Shown here: positions 16,858 through 27,539 of the stretch, piece after piece
Numbering within the stretch: position 1 is the stretch's first letter
How the letters are laid out: the number at the start of each line of letters is the position of its first letter
NCBI GenBank assembly: GCA_907163375.1
Contig: CAJQUW010008653.1
Span: 62,001-126,000, forward strand
Direction of reading: 5' to 3'
Origin: Prostheceraeus crozeri
Taxonomy: Eukaryota; Platyhelminthes; Polycladida; Euryleptidae
Length of the DNA stretch: 64,000 nt
Program-made: the position numbers and the translations under genes
Notes under the pieces: model-generated
The model's database searches: none
Seen by the model: the letters and a program-made list of their open reading frames with translations, nothing else
What the model was told of the DNA's origin: nothing

Positions 16858-17841
16858 TCACAAATGACCACTTCTTGGTAAACGAGAAGGAATTAACGGA
16901 TGAAGTGGATGGTCAGTATGAATTTCACAGTTGTTGAAAAATTTAATAGCACGTTTCTTTCGAACATATGCAAGCAAAGGAAAATCGTCACAATCACATG
17001 ATTTGCAGCAGATGGTTCTGTGGGCCCGATTTTGAAATCTTTGCACTTTAGTTTCAATACAGCTTGGTAGAAAAATAAATAAAGGGACACAGTAAAGCAA
17101 TAAGCTAGTAATTATAGAATGATACACAGTGACAAGCTGTTTTACTGGAATAATAGGTTTCAATGTTCTGATCACATACAATCGTTGAGAGGCAATCTTC
17201 AAAATCTTGTTGAAATGTGTGTTCCAAGTTAAATCGTGATCCCAATAAACACCTAGGATCTTGATACCACTAACCTGCTCAATACAATCATAAGCAGCGT
17301 GAAAAGAATCACCGCGATGTAATATCATTTGCCTAGATTTTTGTAAGTTCAACGCCATTTTGTGCTCCAAAATCCAATCATGAATGTGTGACAAATTATT
17401 TGGGTTATTGTCAGATGTTAAACGCTCTACAAGAGTTATATTATCAGCATATACAATTATGGAAGCGTTAGATGGTACACTAAGAGATCCCATGAACGCT
17501 GCAAACAAGGAAGGTCCAAGAATTGAGCGTTGTGGTATGCCAGAAGGCACGCAAAAACTTGGTCCGTATATACCATTGATCTTCAGTCTCTGAGACCTAT
17601 CACACAAATAACTTTGTAGCCAATTAAGGACGCTTCGGTTGACATTATTTTCCAAAAGGTGATTCAAAAGACAGTTATGACTCAATTTGTCAAAAGCCTT
17701 AGTAAAATCGAGACTTGGGGATTGGTACAACTTCCGCACGTTTCCAGCACACCGGGTAGATTCAACGGATTCAACGGATTTTTGGTAGATGTGATATAAA
17801 GGATAACAAATCCAATCGGCACCATCTTTAAGAAGATCCAA
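16858..17841 (-). pseudogene. LINE-A reverse transcriptase, internally deleted (copy 1)
   Basis: The 327-codon frame contains LLKDGADWICYPLYHIYQKS, then at once LDFTKAFDKLSHNCLLNHLL, so about 100 residues of the fingers/palm are missing between them. RT motif B reads SGIPQRSILGPSLF, with Arg where Gly is usual in IPQGS. The catalytic motif reads VYADNITL instead of YADD. The C-terminal thumb with SQRLYVIRTLKPIIPVKQL and the CCKSCDCDDFPLL cluster is preserved. Loss of a catalytic Asp and of part of the palm means it cannot be an active enzyme. An identical copy lies at 20574-21557. Confidence 0.85.
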
Positions 17842-17870
17842 TATTCATCTGAGATACGGTGCTGACGGAT

Positions 17871-18180
17871 TCAGGTTTCATAATTAAAATTCTTGGAAAG
17901 TTCATCCTGAATAGCTTTGAGGACATTTCCATCACTACCGTATATTTGCTTAAGGTTGTGAAAGACTTTGGAAGATGCTTTGCCACGTATCTCATTCACC
18001 ACCTTCCAGACATTCTTGGCTGTTTCCACGTGACACTGAGACCAAATTTTATTAGACTTAATAATTTCGCACTTTACTTTCTTTTTATAATGCTCATATT
18101 TGTCCCATTGTTTATTTGGAAAAGCTCGCCATCTTTCATTAATCAAAACTTTGAGTGTAGGAGTGATCTAGGGTTTGTCA
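17871..18180 (-). pseudogene. LINE-A ORF2 linker between endonuclease and RT (copy 1)
   Basis: Encodes INERWRAFPNKQWDKYEHYK, then a segment with CEIIKSNKIWSQ and VWKVVNEIRGKASSKVF, typical of the region between the endonuclease and RT in CR1/Jockey-type ORF2. It ends 30 bp before the shortened RT frame. The missing sequence between the two corresponds to the first RT blocks. Confidence 0.65.
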
Positions 18181-18264
18181 CTGGTAGACAGTGTAACAAA
18201 GGTTGACGGGATGAAACTCATAGCAGTGTGTAGAACATGGTAGAACATATCGCACATATCATCC

Positions 18265-19250
18265 AGAGCTAGCTTGGGATACAGAGCTACCTTGCAAATC
18301 GACATCAACGCCTCAAGGTCAACGGAGCCTTTGGTCCTACAGCACCCGTGATTTCTGGAATTCCCCAGGGATCAGTCTTGGGGCCCATTCTTTTCTCTGC
18401 ATTTATGGGGTTGCTAACTACATGCTCCGATGCAACCTTGATAATGTATGCCGATGACATTACTATAGTGGAACCAATGTCAAAATTTCAGGCCCCCACT
18501 TCTGCCTTACCTGAAATAGAACGATGGATTAGTGAAAACAACATGCAATTGAACTTGAGCAAATCAAAACAAATGTTTTTTCGAGGCAATCGCAGCGAAG
18601 ATACTCATTCAGATTCCTATCCAGGTATGGAAATCTGTGATTCTGTCAAAATCCTGGGTGTTCTTTGGAGCTCATCGCTGTCTTGGGAAACCCATTTTTC
18701 AGCCAAACTAAAAATTGCTTCTCAGAGACTTTATGTTATTCGCTCTTTGCGACCTATGTTTTCTGTAAAGCAGTTAGTTGATGTGTATAAATCTATCATT
18801 TTGCCTATTCTCCTGTATTCTTCACCCTTGCTTTGTCGTTTGCCGAAAGGAATTGAAGTTAAGCTGGATAACTTCCAGAAACGTGTACATAGGATTATAT
18901 ACGGTAAGCGTTGTGAGTGTCAAAATTTTCCCCCACTTCAATCTGTAAGAATTCAGCGCGCTGTTCGTTTCTTTTACATGTGTTCATACAATACCATGCA
19001 TCCCCTACACGAACTTGTACCTCAGAGAATGTCATATTCGGGACTTTTTCGCCAACCTTTCTGCAGAACATCTCGTCGTTTACATTCATTTTTCCCGTGG
19101 ACTTGTGACTTTCTTAATCAAAGCCTATCACGACCGATCTAACCACGTACTTTGCATGAATGTTATGCATGTATGCATTGTAAAGATTTATTTGAATTTT
19201 TGTGATTTCCATTTCTTGAAAATATACACTTCCTTACTTACTTACTTATT
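18265..19250 (+). mobile_element. Nested 5'-truncated LINE fragment with RT (copy 1)
   Basis: The + frame 18348-19142, open upstream to about 18280 (SYLANRHQRLKVNG), encodes SGIPQGSVLGPILFSAFMG, catalytic MYADDITIVE and an RT thumb with SQRLYVIRSLRPMFSVKQL. It is related to LINE-A (roughly half the thumb residues agree by eye). It ends in (TTAC)n at 19231-19250, the same type of 3' tail as LINE-A. It interrupts LINE-A ORF2 between the endonuclease and the linker. RT motifs present are intact, but the 5' half is absent. Confidence 0.85.
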
Positions 19251-19803
19251 TATCCACAGAGACAGTATCTAAGATACAGGAGAAATCAGTGATTAAAAGA
19301 AGGAATAGAAAATCCTCAATGTTAGACTTCCTGAAGTCCCACAGTTTAACAATCTGCTTCGTGTTAATGCTTTTTGATTCCCCGAATAAAACAACAGTAT
19401 TATGGTCTGAAGTACCCAGTGGAGGTCCGATAGACGCATCACCATAGAAACGCTCTTTCAATATTTCGCTTATCCAAATCTGGTCCAGTATAGCGTTTTG
19501 ACGAGTTGGGACTTTCACCGTATTAGTCAGGGAAAATTGCTCCTCAAAAATCGATACTGAGTGAAATGAATTGAAGTCACCGCAGATAATAAGACTGAGA
19601 TCCGGATTTATAGTTAATTCATTATCCAACATTTCGATGATAAATTCCGCAATAATATCCAAATCATTAGATCTCAAGTTGGGTGGTATGTACAAGCATA
19701 CTATAAACAAATTCAATGGAACAGACTTGAATGGTATCAGGACATCTATAACTAACTGTTTGGAAATTCAAATCGGCCTTTATCCAGGCACAAACTCCAC
19801 CAC
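19246..19803 (-). pseudogene. LINE-A endonuclease C-terminal part (copy 1, cut by duplication border)
   Basis: Encodes FIVCLYIPPNLRSNDLDII, then the EEP-nuclease motif LSLIICGDFNSFHS and the C-terminal GTSDHNTVVLF with the catalytic Asp-His pair. The N-terminal third of the nuclease is absent because the duplication breakpoint lies at 19803. After the nuclease the frame meets the nested LINE and stops. Confidence 0.8.
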
Positions 19804-20573
19804 TTCTTTTTCTATACTTGCTAATTAATTGTAACAGGCATTAAAATGACTTCCGCTAGCGTGATAATGTTCAGCCGGGATATACTCTACATCTGTCGTG
19901 CTCCCACACCAAGACAAGTCCCCATTTTGTGCGGATAAAGTAAACCCAAATAGGGACTAATGCTAAGTTTGTCGCCATATCATGAGTCTTGATTTACGAC
20001 CAAAAGCAGGTTAGCTGCAAAGTCAGCTGCAGGCCCTATTGTTGAGTGAGCCAGCATTCCTCGCAGTAGCTGAACATGTAAGCAACACATGGTGGCAGAA
20101 CCTCACTCAACTGAAACCCACTCAGCAGAAACCTACTTAGCTGAAAGTCTCGATCACTGCTGTCTCTCTCTCTCAAAATTTCAAAATTCAAAGGGTTTTA
20201 TTTCGATAAGAAATACCCGGTCAAACAGTACAGATGAATCTATCATCACAATGTCAATGAGCGAAATGTTGCAAAAATGATCCAGATGAAAATGATTACA
20301 CACTACATGAATGAAATGACACCAAGATAAGTAAGTAAGTAAATAAGCGTTTATTCAGTCAGTGAAAATCGTAAAATACATGAAAGTGACATGAAATGAG
20401 AGATAATAACGAAACGCTACAACATTAGACCAAATCAAAGATGCTTGAAAGGTACGCATTAACATAATACTTGCTTTATGCATTGTACTACTCATTAAAA
20501 GAAGAATCATTTAAGAGTACACACATCCAAGGAATGAATGAGTGAATCTTCGAGATGTTCTCACGCTTGGGAT

Positions 20574-21557
20574 TCACAAATGACCACTTCTTGGTAAACG
20601 AGAAGGAATTAACGGATGAAGTGGATGGTCAGTATGAATTTCACAGTTGTTGAAAAATTTAATAGCACGTTTCTTTCGAACATATGCAAGCAAAGGAAAA
20701 TCGTCACAATCACATGATTTGCAGCAGATGGTTCTGTGGGCCCGATTTTGAAATCTTTGCACTTTAGTTTCAATACAGCTTGGTAGAAAAATAAATAAAG
20801 GGACACAGTAAAGCAATAAGCTAGTAATTATAGAATGATACACAGTGACAAGCTGTTTTACTGGAATAATAGGTTTCAATGTTCTGATCACATACAATCG
20901 TTGAGAGGCAATCTTCAAAATCTTGTTGAAATGTGTGTTCCAAGTTAAATCGTGATCCCAATAAACACCTAGGATCTTGATACCACTAACCTGCTCAATA
21001 CAATCATAAGCAGCGTGAAAAGAATCACCGCGATGTAATATCATTTGCCTAGATTTTTGTAAGTTCAACGCCATTTTGTGCTCCAAAATCCAATCATGAA
21101 TGTGTGACAAATTATTTGGGTTATTGTCAGATGTTAAACGCTCTACAAGAGTTATATTATCAGCATATACAATTATGGAAGCGTTAGATGGTACACTAAG
21201 AGATCCCATGAACGCTGCAAACAAGGAAGGTCCAAGAATTGAGCGTTGTGGTATGCCAGAAGGCACGCAAAAACTTGGTCCGTATATACCATTGATCTTC
21301 AGTCTCTGAGACCTATCACACAAATAACTTTGTAGCCAATTAAGGACGCTTCGGTTGACATTATTTTCCAAAAGGTGATTCAAAAGACAGTTATGACTCA
21401 ATTTGTCAAAAGCCTTAGTAAAATCGAGACTTGGGGATTGGTACAACTTCCGCACGTTTCCAGCACACCGGGTAGATTCAACGGATTCAACGGATTTTTG
21501 GTAGATGTGATATAAAGGATAACAAATCCAATCGGCACCATCTTTAAGAAGATCCAA
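20574..21557 (-). pseudogene. LINE-A reverse transcriptase, internally deleted (copy 2)
   Basis: Same 327-codon frame as at 16858-17841, with the same palm deletion, IPQRS and YADN changes. Identity with copy 1 is complete at protein level, so the defects predate the tandem duplication. Confidence 0.85.
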
Positions 21558-21586
21558 TATTCATCTGAGATACGGTGCTGACGGAT

Positions 21587-21896
21587 TCAGGTTTCATAAT
21601 TAAAATTCTTGGAAAGTTCATCCTGAATAGCTTTGAGGACATTTCCATCACTACCGTATATTTGCTTAAGGTTGTGAAAGACTTTGGAAGATGCTTTGCC
21701 ACGTATCTCATTCACCACCTTCCAGACATTCTTGGCTGTTTCCACGTGACACTGAGACCAAATTTTATTAGACTTAATAATTTCGCACTTTACTTTCTTT
21801 TTATAATGCTCATATTTGTCCCATTGTTTATTTGGAAAAGCTCGCCATCTTTCATTAATCAAAACTTTGAGTGTAGGAGTGATCTAGGGTTTGTCA
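21587..21896 (-). pseudogene. LINE-A ORF2 linker (copy 2)
   Basis: Identical to 17871-18180, including the stop codon in the SDKP-ITP stretch. Confidence 0.65.
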
Positions 21897-21980
21897 CTGG
21901 TAGACAGTGTAACAAAGGTTGACGGGATGAAACTCATAGCAGTGTGTAGAACATGGTAGAACATATCGCACATATCATCC

Positions 21981-22966
21981 AGAGCTAGCTTGGGATACAG
22001 AGCTACCTTGCAAATCGACATCAACGCCTCAAGGTCAACGGAGCCTTTGGTCCTACAGCACCCGTGATTTCTGGAATTCCCCAGGGATCAGTCTTGGGGC
22101 CCATTCTTTTCTCTGCATTTATGGGGTTGCTAACTACATGCTCCGATGCAACCTTGATAATGTATGCCGATGACATTACTATAGTGGAACCAATGTCAAA
22201 ATTTCAGGCCCCCACTTCTGCCTTACCTGAAATAGAACGATGGATTAGTGAAAACAACATGCAATTGAACTTGAGCAAATCAAAACAAATGTTTTTTCGA
22301 GGCAATCGCAGCGAAGATACTCATTCAGATTCCTATCCAGGTATGGAAATCTGTGATTCTGTCAAAATCCTGGGTGTTCTTTGGAGCTCATCGCTGTCTT
22401 GGGAAACCCATTTTTCAGCCAAACTAAAAATTGCTTCTCAGAGACTTTATGTTATTCGCTCTTTGCGACCTATGTTTTCTGTAAAGCAGTTAGTTGATGT
22501 GTATAAATCTATCATTTTGCCTATTCTCCTGTATTCTTCACCCTTGCTTTGTCGTTTGCCGAAAGGAATTGAAGTTAAGCTGGATAACTTCCAGAAACGT
22601 GTACATAGGATTATATACGGTAAGCGTTGTGAGTGTCAAAATTTTCCCCCACTTCAATCTGTAAGAATTCAGCGCGCTGTTCGTTTCTTTTACATGTGTT
22701 CATACAATACCATGCATCCCCTACACGAACTTGTACCTCAGAGAATGTCATATTCGGGACTTTTTCGCCAACCTTTCTGCAGAACATCTCGTCGTTTACA
22801 TTCATTTTTCCCGTGGACTTGTGACTTTCTTAATCAAAGCCTATCACGACCGATCTAACCACGTACTTTGCATGAATGTTATGCATGTATGCATTGTAAA
22901 GATTTATTTGAATTTTTGTGATTTCCATTTCTTGAAAATATACACTTCCTTACTTACTTACTTATT
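21981..22966 (+). mobile_element. Nested 5'-truncated LINE fragment with RT (copy 2)
   Basis: Same as 18265-19250: frame 22064-22858 with IPQGSVLGP and YADD, 3' (TTAC)n tail near 22947-22966. Its presence in both copies dates the nested insertion before the duplication. Confidence 0.85.
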
Positions 22967-23721
22967 TATCCACAGAGACAGTATCTAAGATACAGGAGAA
23001 ATCAGTGATTAAAAGAAGGAATAGAAAATCCTCAATGTTAGACTTCCTGAAGTCCCACAGTTTAACAATCTGCTTCGTGTTAATGCTTTTTGATTCCCCG
23101 AATAAAACAACAGTATTATGGTCTGAAGTACCCAGTGGAGGTCCGATAGACGCATCACCATAGAAACGCTCTTTCAATATTTCGCTTATCCAAATCTGGT
23201 CCAGTATAGCGTTTTGACGAGTTGGGACTTTCACCGTATTAGTCAGGGAAAATTGCTCCTCAAAAATCGATACTGAGTGAAATGAATTGAAGTCACCGCA
23301 GATAATAAGATTGAGATCCGGATTTATAGTTAATTCATTATCCAACATTTCGATGATAAATTCCGCAATAATATCCAAATCATTAGATCTCAAGTTGGGT
23401 GGTATGTACAAGCATACTATAAACAAATTCAATGGAACAGACTTGAATGGTATCAGGACATCTATAACTAACTGTTTGGAAATTCAAATCGGCCTTTATC
23501 CAGGCACAAACTCCACCACCGACTCTACCGATTTTGTCACAGCGGTAAAAATTATAGTTTCGCAATCTCAAAAGATCATCCGAAATTCTAGAATTAAGCC
23601 AAGACTCGGTAACAAAGACGAAGCCTGGAGATAATGAAGAGACTAGTAGCGAAAGTTCATCGATTTTCATGAAAATTGAACGTGCATTCAGTAATACAAC
23701 ACTTGGTAAGGAAGTATGCAA
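22962..23721 (-). pseudogene. LINE-A apurinic-type endonuclease domain (EEP)
   Basis: Two overlapping frames. The N-terminal one (23721-23383) holds VVLLNARSIFMKIDELSLL, FVFVTESWLNS with the catalytic Glu, and GGGVCAWIKADL. The C-terminal one (23432-22962) holds YIPPNLRSND, IICGDFNSFHS and GTSDHNTVVL. The frame change between them is near 23430. All catalytic motifs of an exonuclease-endonuclease-phosphatase fold are present. The domain would nick target DNA for target-primed reverse transcription. Confidence 0.85.
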
Positions 23722-23741
23722 CTGAGGGCAGCTAAAATCAT

Positions 23742-24497
23742 TTACAGAAAATTTCCATCATTTGCAATCGAATTCGATTTAGCAACTATGCGCCCTCTAT
23801 ACAGAACAACGTTCTCTCCGTGCTTATTGCGGTCGGCTACTTCGTCACGCAATTTCCGATGCTCCATAATTTCAAATCGTGTTCGATCAGGATTTATAAA
23901 GATGCCTTTAAAATCATGTGAATTTCTCAAGGACTTCGCTCGTTGCAAAAGCAGCATTTTTGAATGAATGTCATTGAATACGATGCGCATAAGCCTCGGT
24001 TTGCCGTTATTAGAACAACCAACACGTTGTAACCGCACGATGTTTGATTTCAAAACATTTTTCACTTTTAGTTCTTCCAGTAGTTTATCAATTAGGCCAT
24101 CATCATAAGCAATCCTCTCATCTATCGAGTCATTGGATTCATGCATACCAGAAACGATGACATTATTCATTCGTAACATTCTGTCATCCATCTCTTGCAG
24201 AAAAGTTTGAGACATGCTGTTCATCATGCCACTCATATTGGATTTGATTGAATCTAACTCTACTTGGTGTCGACGAGCAGTTTCTTGAAATTTATTCAAT
24301 TCTGATTCGATGTTCATCATTCGAGTGTTTACAGTTTCGAGAACATCTGAGATCTTCTGTATTTCGCATTGAAAAGTCAGCATTTGCTGCTTAAAATCAT
24401 CCAACAATCTCTTCATATCATTGATACTAGTAGTGTTATAGCTGCTTGTGGTATTTGAGCGAATCTCTCTACGAACAGGGGTAATAGTTGGAGGCAT
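23742..24497 (-). CDS. LINE-A ORF1 protein (coiled coil plus RRM-like domain)
   Basis: A 251-residue open frame. The N-terminus is Ser/Thr/Arg-rich. Residues about 27-105 are coiled coil (MKRLLDDFKQQML to MSQTFLQEMDDRML). Then comes an RRM-like region with NNVIVSGMHES and VLKSNIVRLQRVG, and a C-terminal domain with GIFINPDRTRFEIMEHRKLR ending near AKSNSI. The layout is that of transposase_22-type ORF1 proteins, which bind LINE RNA as trimers. It lies 20 bp upstream of the endonuclease frame. Confidence 0.8.
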   Translation of the reverse strand: MPPTITPVRREIRSNTTSSYNTTSINDMKRLLDDFKQQMLTFQCEIQKISDVLETVNTRMMNIESELNKFQETARRHQVELDSIKSNMSGMMNSMSQTFLQEMDDRMLRMNNVIVSGMHESNDSIDERIAYDDGLIDKLLEELKVKNVLKSNIVRLQRVGCSNNGKPRLMRIVFNDIHSKMLLLQRAKSLRNSHDFKGIFINPDRTRFEIMEHRKLRDEVADRNKHGENVVLYRGRIVAKSNSIANDGNFL

Positions 24498-24549
24498 GAT
24501 GAAAAGACAAAAGAAGAAAAATAAGCTCCACCAATGCAGTCAGAACCAA

Positions 24550-24625
24550 AATAGCCAGTCTCGAACCCAGTACTTTCAGGTTGTAGGTAGACACTTAACA
24601 GATAGGCCACAACCACTCGTATCCG
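24550..24625 (-). repeat. tRNA-like (SINE-type) sequence with A and B boxes
   Basis: On the minus strand, TGGCCTATCTGTTAAGTG (box A-like, near 24594-24611) precedes GGGTTCGAGACTGG (box B-like, 24555-24568) by about 30-40 bases. GGTTCGAnnC is the core of the RNA polymerase III B box. A full clover-leaf is not obvious. It lies just upstream of LINE-A ORF1, so it is a SINE relic or part of the LINE 5' UTR. Confidence 0.45.
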
Positions 24626-24639
24626 CTGAGTGACAAACA

Positions 24640-25655
24640 GACGTACTTATTTCGAGAATAAGAGATTCCAGTGCACGAACTGTCCGATATCATGTGATAT
24701 GCGTCGCACCAGTCAAGACCCAATACTTGCAATGGATGATCACAAATCACAGAATTAAGCTGAAGGTCAAATGCGAAGATCCCCTGATAGCGCCGTTACT
24801 ATCACTGTCGGATGCCCGTAGACCTCAGCAGTAGATGGACGTTGATACCAGGATTCACGTGATATAAAAATATTCCAGATACGACGAAATATAACACGAA
24901 GAGATCACGAAAATCAAAGTGATCGACGGAGACACACAAGTACGACCAGCACGGGTGTATTTTGGTGAGATGCCATGACATTAAATGACTTATACATATA
25001 CAGGAGGCAGAATGAGTCAGAAAATCAAATAATTGCTATGTACACTGATGTATAATGAAAAGTATGACGACAACGATGAGAAACGCATTGGTCGAGGCAA
25101 GGTGTCTATGTAATGCACATTTGAAATCTGGGAGAGGAGGTTCATTCAACGAATTCGGAGTTTTTTCATATTATTTGTGATTTGATTATGAAGATGAACT
25201 TTAAATTAATATTATTATCGTGACCGTCAACAACACATTGGATCTACAAACAACTTTATCAGCATCACATCATGAACTTTTTATAGATGATTAATTACAC
25301 TGAAGAACAACCAAATTTTTATTGGAATAAATTGAATAATTTCTGGTTAATTCGGGTGTGCTGAACACGATGGTGAGCTTCATTTTAACGTCACAGATCA
25401 GGATTTTGAGAAAAAATTATTTATTTTTTATTACGGTTGCTGGGTTTTCTGTATTTTATGATATATTTCTTAAGTTGCAAATATGTTTTCAAATTTATTC
25501 TAGTAAGCCATAGACAGTTTTTCTAGTTTAGGCAAATCCCCTGATTATCACCACATTTCCCATTGTCAAAAGAAATAATTTGGTAGATGTTAAATTTTTT
25601 AATTCAACAAAGTACAAGTATGTATCTCGACTAGGCTATATACAGGTAGAAGACA
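24640..25655. other. Stretch without recognised features
   Basis: AT-rich intronic sequence. I see no coding homology, RNA gene or clear repeat. Confidence 0.5.
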
Positions 25656-25661
25656 TGACTA

Positions 25662-27415
25662 TACAGAAAAGTATATTGAGTCAGAGATGCTTCTTCTGTG
25701 CTTTCGTCTATGTTCAGTTTGGTGATCTTCCCGCATTAGTGTACAGCAGTAATCGGCTAACATCACTGGAGTCCACTGAGAACTGTACCTCCTCTCCATA
25801 CTTGCAATAGCCTGGTGAAATTGTTCACCATGCTCATCACTCACATCACAATTGTTATCAGGGAAAACGTCCAAATGTGAGTGAAGAAAATGAAGCTTCA
25901 GGGACATGGTGGCACCAAATCTTTGAAAATCAAGCACCAGCTTCTCAATTATCTCTTTGAAATGAGGATTGCGATTCCTGCCAAGAAAGCCGTCAACAAA
26001 AGACCGGAATGATTCCCAGGCAGCCAGTTCTGTTTCAGAAGAATCATTCAGGGACTGGCGAATCTGTGGTCCTACAAAGACGCCAGCATCAATCTTCGCT
26101 GATGAAAGTTTAGGAAATTTCTCCTTGAAAGTAGTGATTGTTTGGCTGCTGTTCTTCTTCAGAGCTTTGACAAACTGACTCATTAATCCCAGCTTGATGT
26201 TTAAGGGAGGTAAGATGATCTTGTCTCTGGACTAAAGGCTCATTGACAATATTCTTTTCGCCAAGTACGAAGGTGTCACGCGGTTTCCAATCCTTCTTGA
26301 CAAAGTGGTTGGCCTTGTCACGACTGTCCCATTCGCAAATGAAGCACTGAAACTTAGGCCAACCTGTTTGCATTCCAGTAACAATAGCGATGACCTTTAA
26401 GTCAGCACAAATCTTCCATTGATGATCAACGTATTTCAAAACTTGCAAAATTCGAGCAAGGTTTTCATACGTCTCCTTGATCTGAGTAGAGTAAGCAACA
26501 GGAATGGATGGAAGCTGATTGCCAATATGGATCAATGCTGCCTTTATGCTATATTTTGAACCATCCATGACTCACTCCATTCACATGGCTGGTGTCTTGT
26601 CTTGAATTTAGAGAAAAGTTCGTTGATGTCGTTGCAATACCAGAGATCGCCTGTAAACATTGAAAATATTGTTGGAATATACTGTATATAGCATTCGTGT
26701 TATTTGTTTTTTTATACCTACCTTCCATCGTAAAGAGATGTTTTAAACCATCCGTCCGCTTCCGAAAGTGTGAAATGGCAACACGATCCTCCAGCCATCC
26801 CATCTCCTTGAAACGTGAGGCCGAAATTTCTACTTTCTCCTTCGATAACTCCATGTCTCGCACGTAATCATTCAATTGGGCCTGATTCCATTTGCGCAAG
26901 GAGTAGAATTCTTCATCGGGAAGGTAATCTTGGTCGCTTTCTATATCACCGGTACTAGTCATTGGATCTTCTATGTCTGGCAGATACATTGGGGTATCGG
27001 AACAGGTACATCATCAGAATGCGGTACGGGACGATTAGATGAAGTGTCAACAGGATAAGTCACTTTCTTCAAGGAATTTTTGTTTATATTCCTCGGTTTC
27101 TCGACACTGCAGAAATAACAGTCAGAACGGTGATCCTTTTGCTCACGCCACATCATAGGAATTCCAAATGGCATCTTCTTCACCTTGCCGCGATACCACA
27201 TCGATAAACTGCCATAGCAAACTTTGCAAAAAATTTTTAGGTGCCCAAGTTTTGTAACTTTCCTGGTCTACAATTTTGCATGAATGAAAATAAGTTGCAT
27301 ATAACTGTTGTAATCTTGGGTTAGTCGAAATTGGCCTAAGATCAGCTTCATTTTTATTCTCCCCGCATATATAACAAAAGTACTTGGTCTGATTTACACA
27401 ATCGTTCCGACTCAT
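25662..27415 (-). pseudogene. Broken copy of a multicopy invertebrate gene family (CYFC zinc protein / HFLHSHLD family)
   Basis: The minus strand encodes, in order: CYICGENKNEADLRPIS and MPFGIPMMWREQKDHRSDCY (Cys-rich N-terminus), KEMGWLEDRVAISHF, SIPVAYSTQIKETYENLARI, CFICEWDSRDKANHFVKKDW, then KLHFLHSHLDVFPDNN with VSDEHGEQFHQAIASMERRY and MLADYCCTLMR. I recall this order from a large repetitive protein family in arthropods and cnidarians, of unknown function and probably transposon-borne. The copy has an intron-like gap with GTAGGT donor and TTTACAG acceptor (about 26653-26721). Frame changes lie near 27190, 26990, 26560 and 26190, so it is a pseudogene. No transposase motif was identified. 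Confidence 0.7.
26653..26721 (-). other. Short intron in the multicopy-family pseudogene
   Basis: On minus, GTAGGTATAAA starts and TTTCAATGTTTACAG ends a 69-bp AT-rich gap. Removing it joins LKHLFTMEG to DLWYCNDINELFSKF, which is the expected family order. It shows the copy is not a processed retrocopy. Confidence 0.6.
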
Positions 27416-27481
27416 TTTCTAACCTGCAATGATTAAGCGGAACAGTCTGTCTAGTGCTTCGGCTACGTGAGATTCAAATTT

Positions 27482-27535
27482 CAGCCAATAGCAATACGAT
27501 TGAACTGTGATTGGCTAATTCACTGCGCATGCGCC
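27482..27535 (-). promoter_or_regulatory. Promoter-like region with two CCAAT boxes and an NRF1-type site
   Basis: Sixty-seven to 120 bp upstream of the pseudogene's first ATG lie CCAAT (27485-27489 on +), ATTGG (27510-27514, CCAAT on -) and TGCGCATGCGCC (27524-27535), which matches the NRF1 palindrome at 11 of 12 positions. The combination is typical of animal TATA-less promoters. Function is inferred. Confidence 0.45.
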
Positions 27536-27539
27536 ATGA

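Larger units (their letters stand above)
16611..19803 (-). mobile_element. LINE-A, duplicated 3' two thirds
   Basis: On the minus strand this holds the endonuclease C-terminus (19246-19716), an endonuclease-RT linker (17871-18180) and a shortened reverse transcriptase (16858-17841). It ends at a (TTAC)n tail at 16611-16630. A related LINE fragment in + orientation (18265-19250) splits the ORF2. The linker is broken by a TAG where Trp is expected (SDKP-stop-ITP, near 18167). The clade is CR1/L2/Jockey-like by endonuclease and RT style; exact assignment needs a tree. Confidence 0.8.
16092..19807. repeat. Tandem duplication, copy 1 (3716-bp unit)
   Basis: This unit is repeated directly at 19808-23519 with a constant offset of 3716 bp. 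All reading frames match; the only difference I noticed is one base (19611 C, 23327 region T), giving Ser versus Asn in the endonuclease. The left break lies about 520 bp beyond the LINE 3' end and the right break lies inside the LINE endonuclease. The unit therefore is not an LTR or transposon boundary. Confidence 0.93.
19808..23519. repeat. Tandem duplication, copy 2
   Basis: Direct copy of 16092-19803, starting at TTTTCTATACTTGC and ending at CTCCACCAC. Identity stops at 23519, where this copy continues into the rest of the LINE endonuclease while copy 1 returns to the unit start through a few extra bases. Copy 2 is thus the ancestral junction at its right side, and copy 1 at its left. Confidence 0.93.
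20327..24540 (-). mobile_element. LINE-A, longest copy (with ORF1, endonuclease, nested LINE, RT)
   Basis: Minus-strand order: ORF1 (24497-23742), endonuclease (23721-22962), interruption by a + LINE fragment (22966-21981), ORF2 linker (21896-21587), shortened RT (21557-20574), 3' tail (TTAC)n at 20327-20346. This is a nearly complete two-ORF LINE of the CR1/L2/Jockey kind, made defunct by the nested insertion, the RT deletion and the YADN motif. Confidence 0.85.

Noticed and set aside
16092-23519. Reading the 3.7-kb direct repeats as long terminal repeats
   Set aside because: The copies are adjacent, contain LINE coding parts and break inside a nuclease gene.
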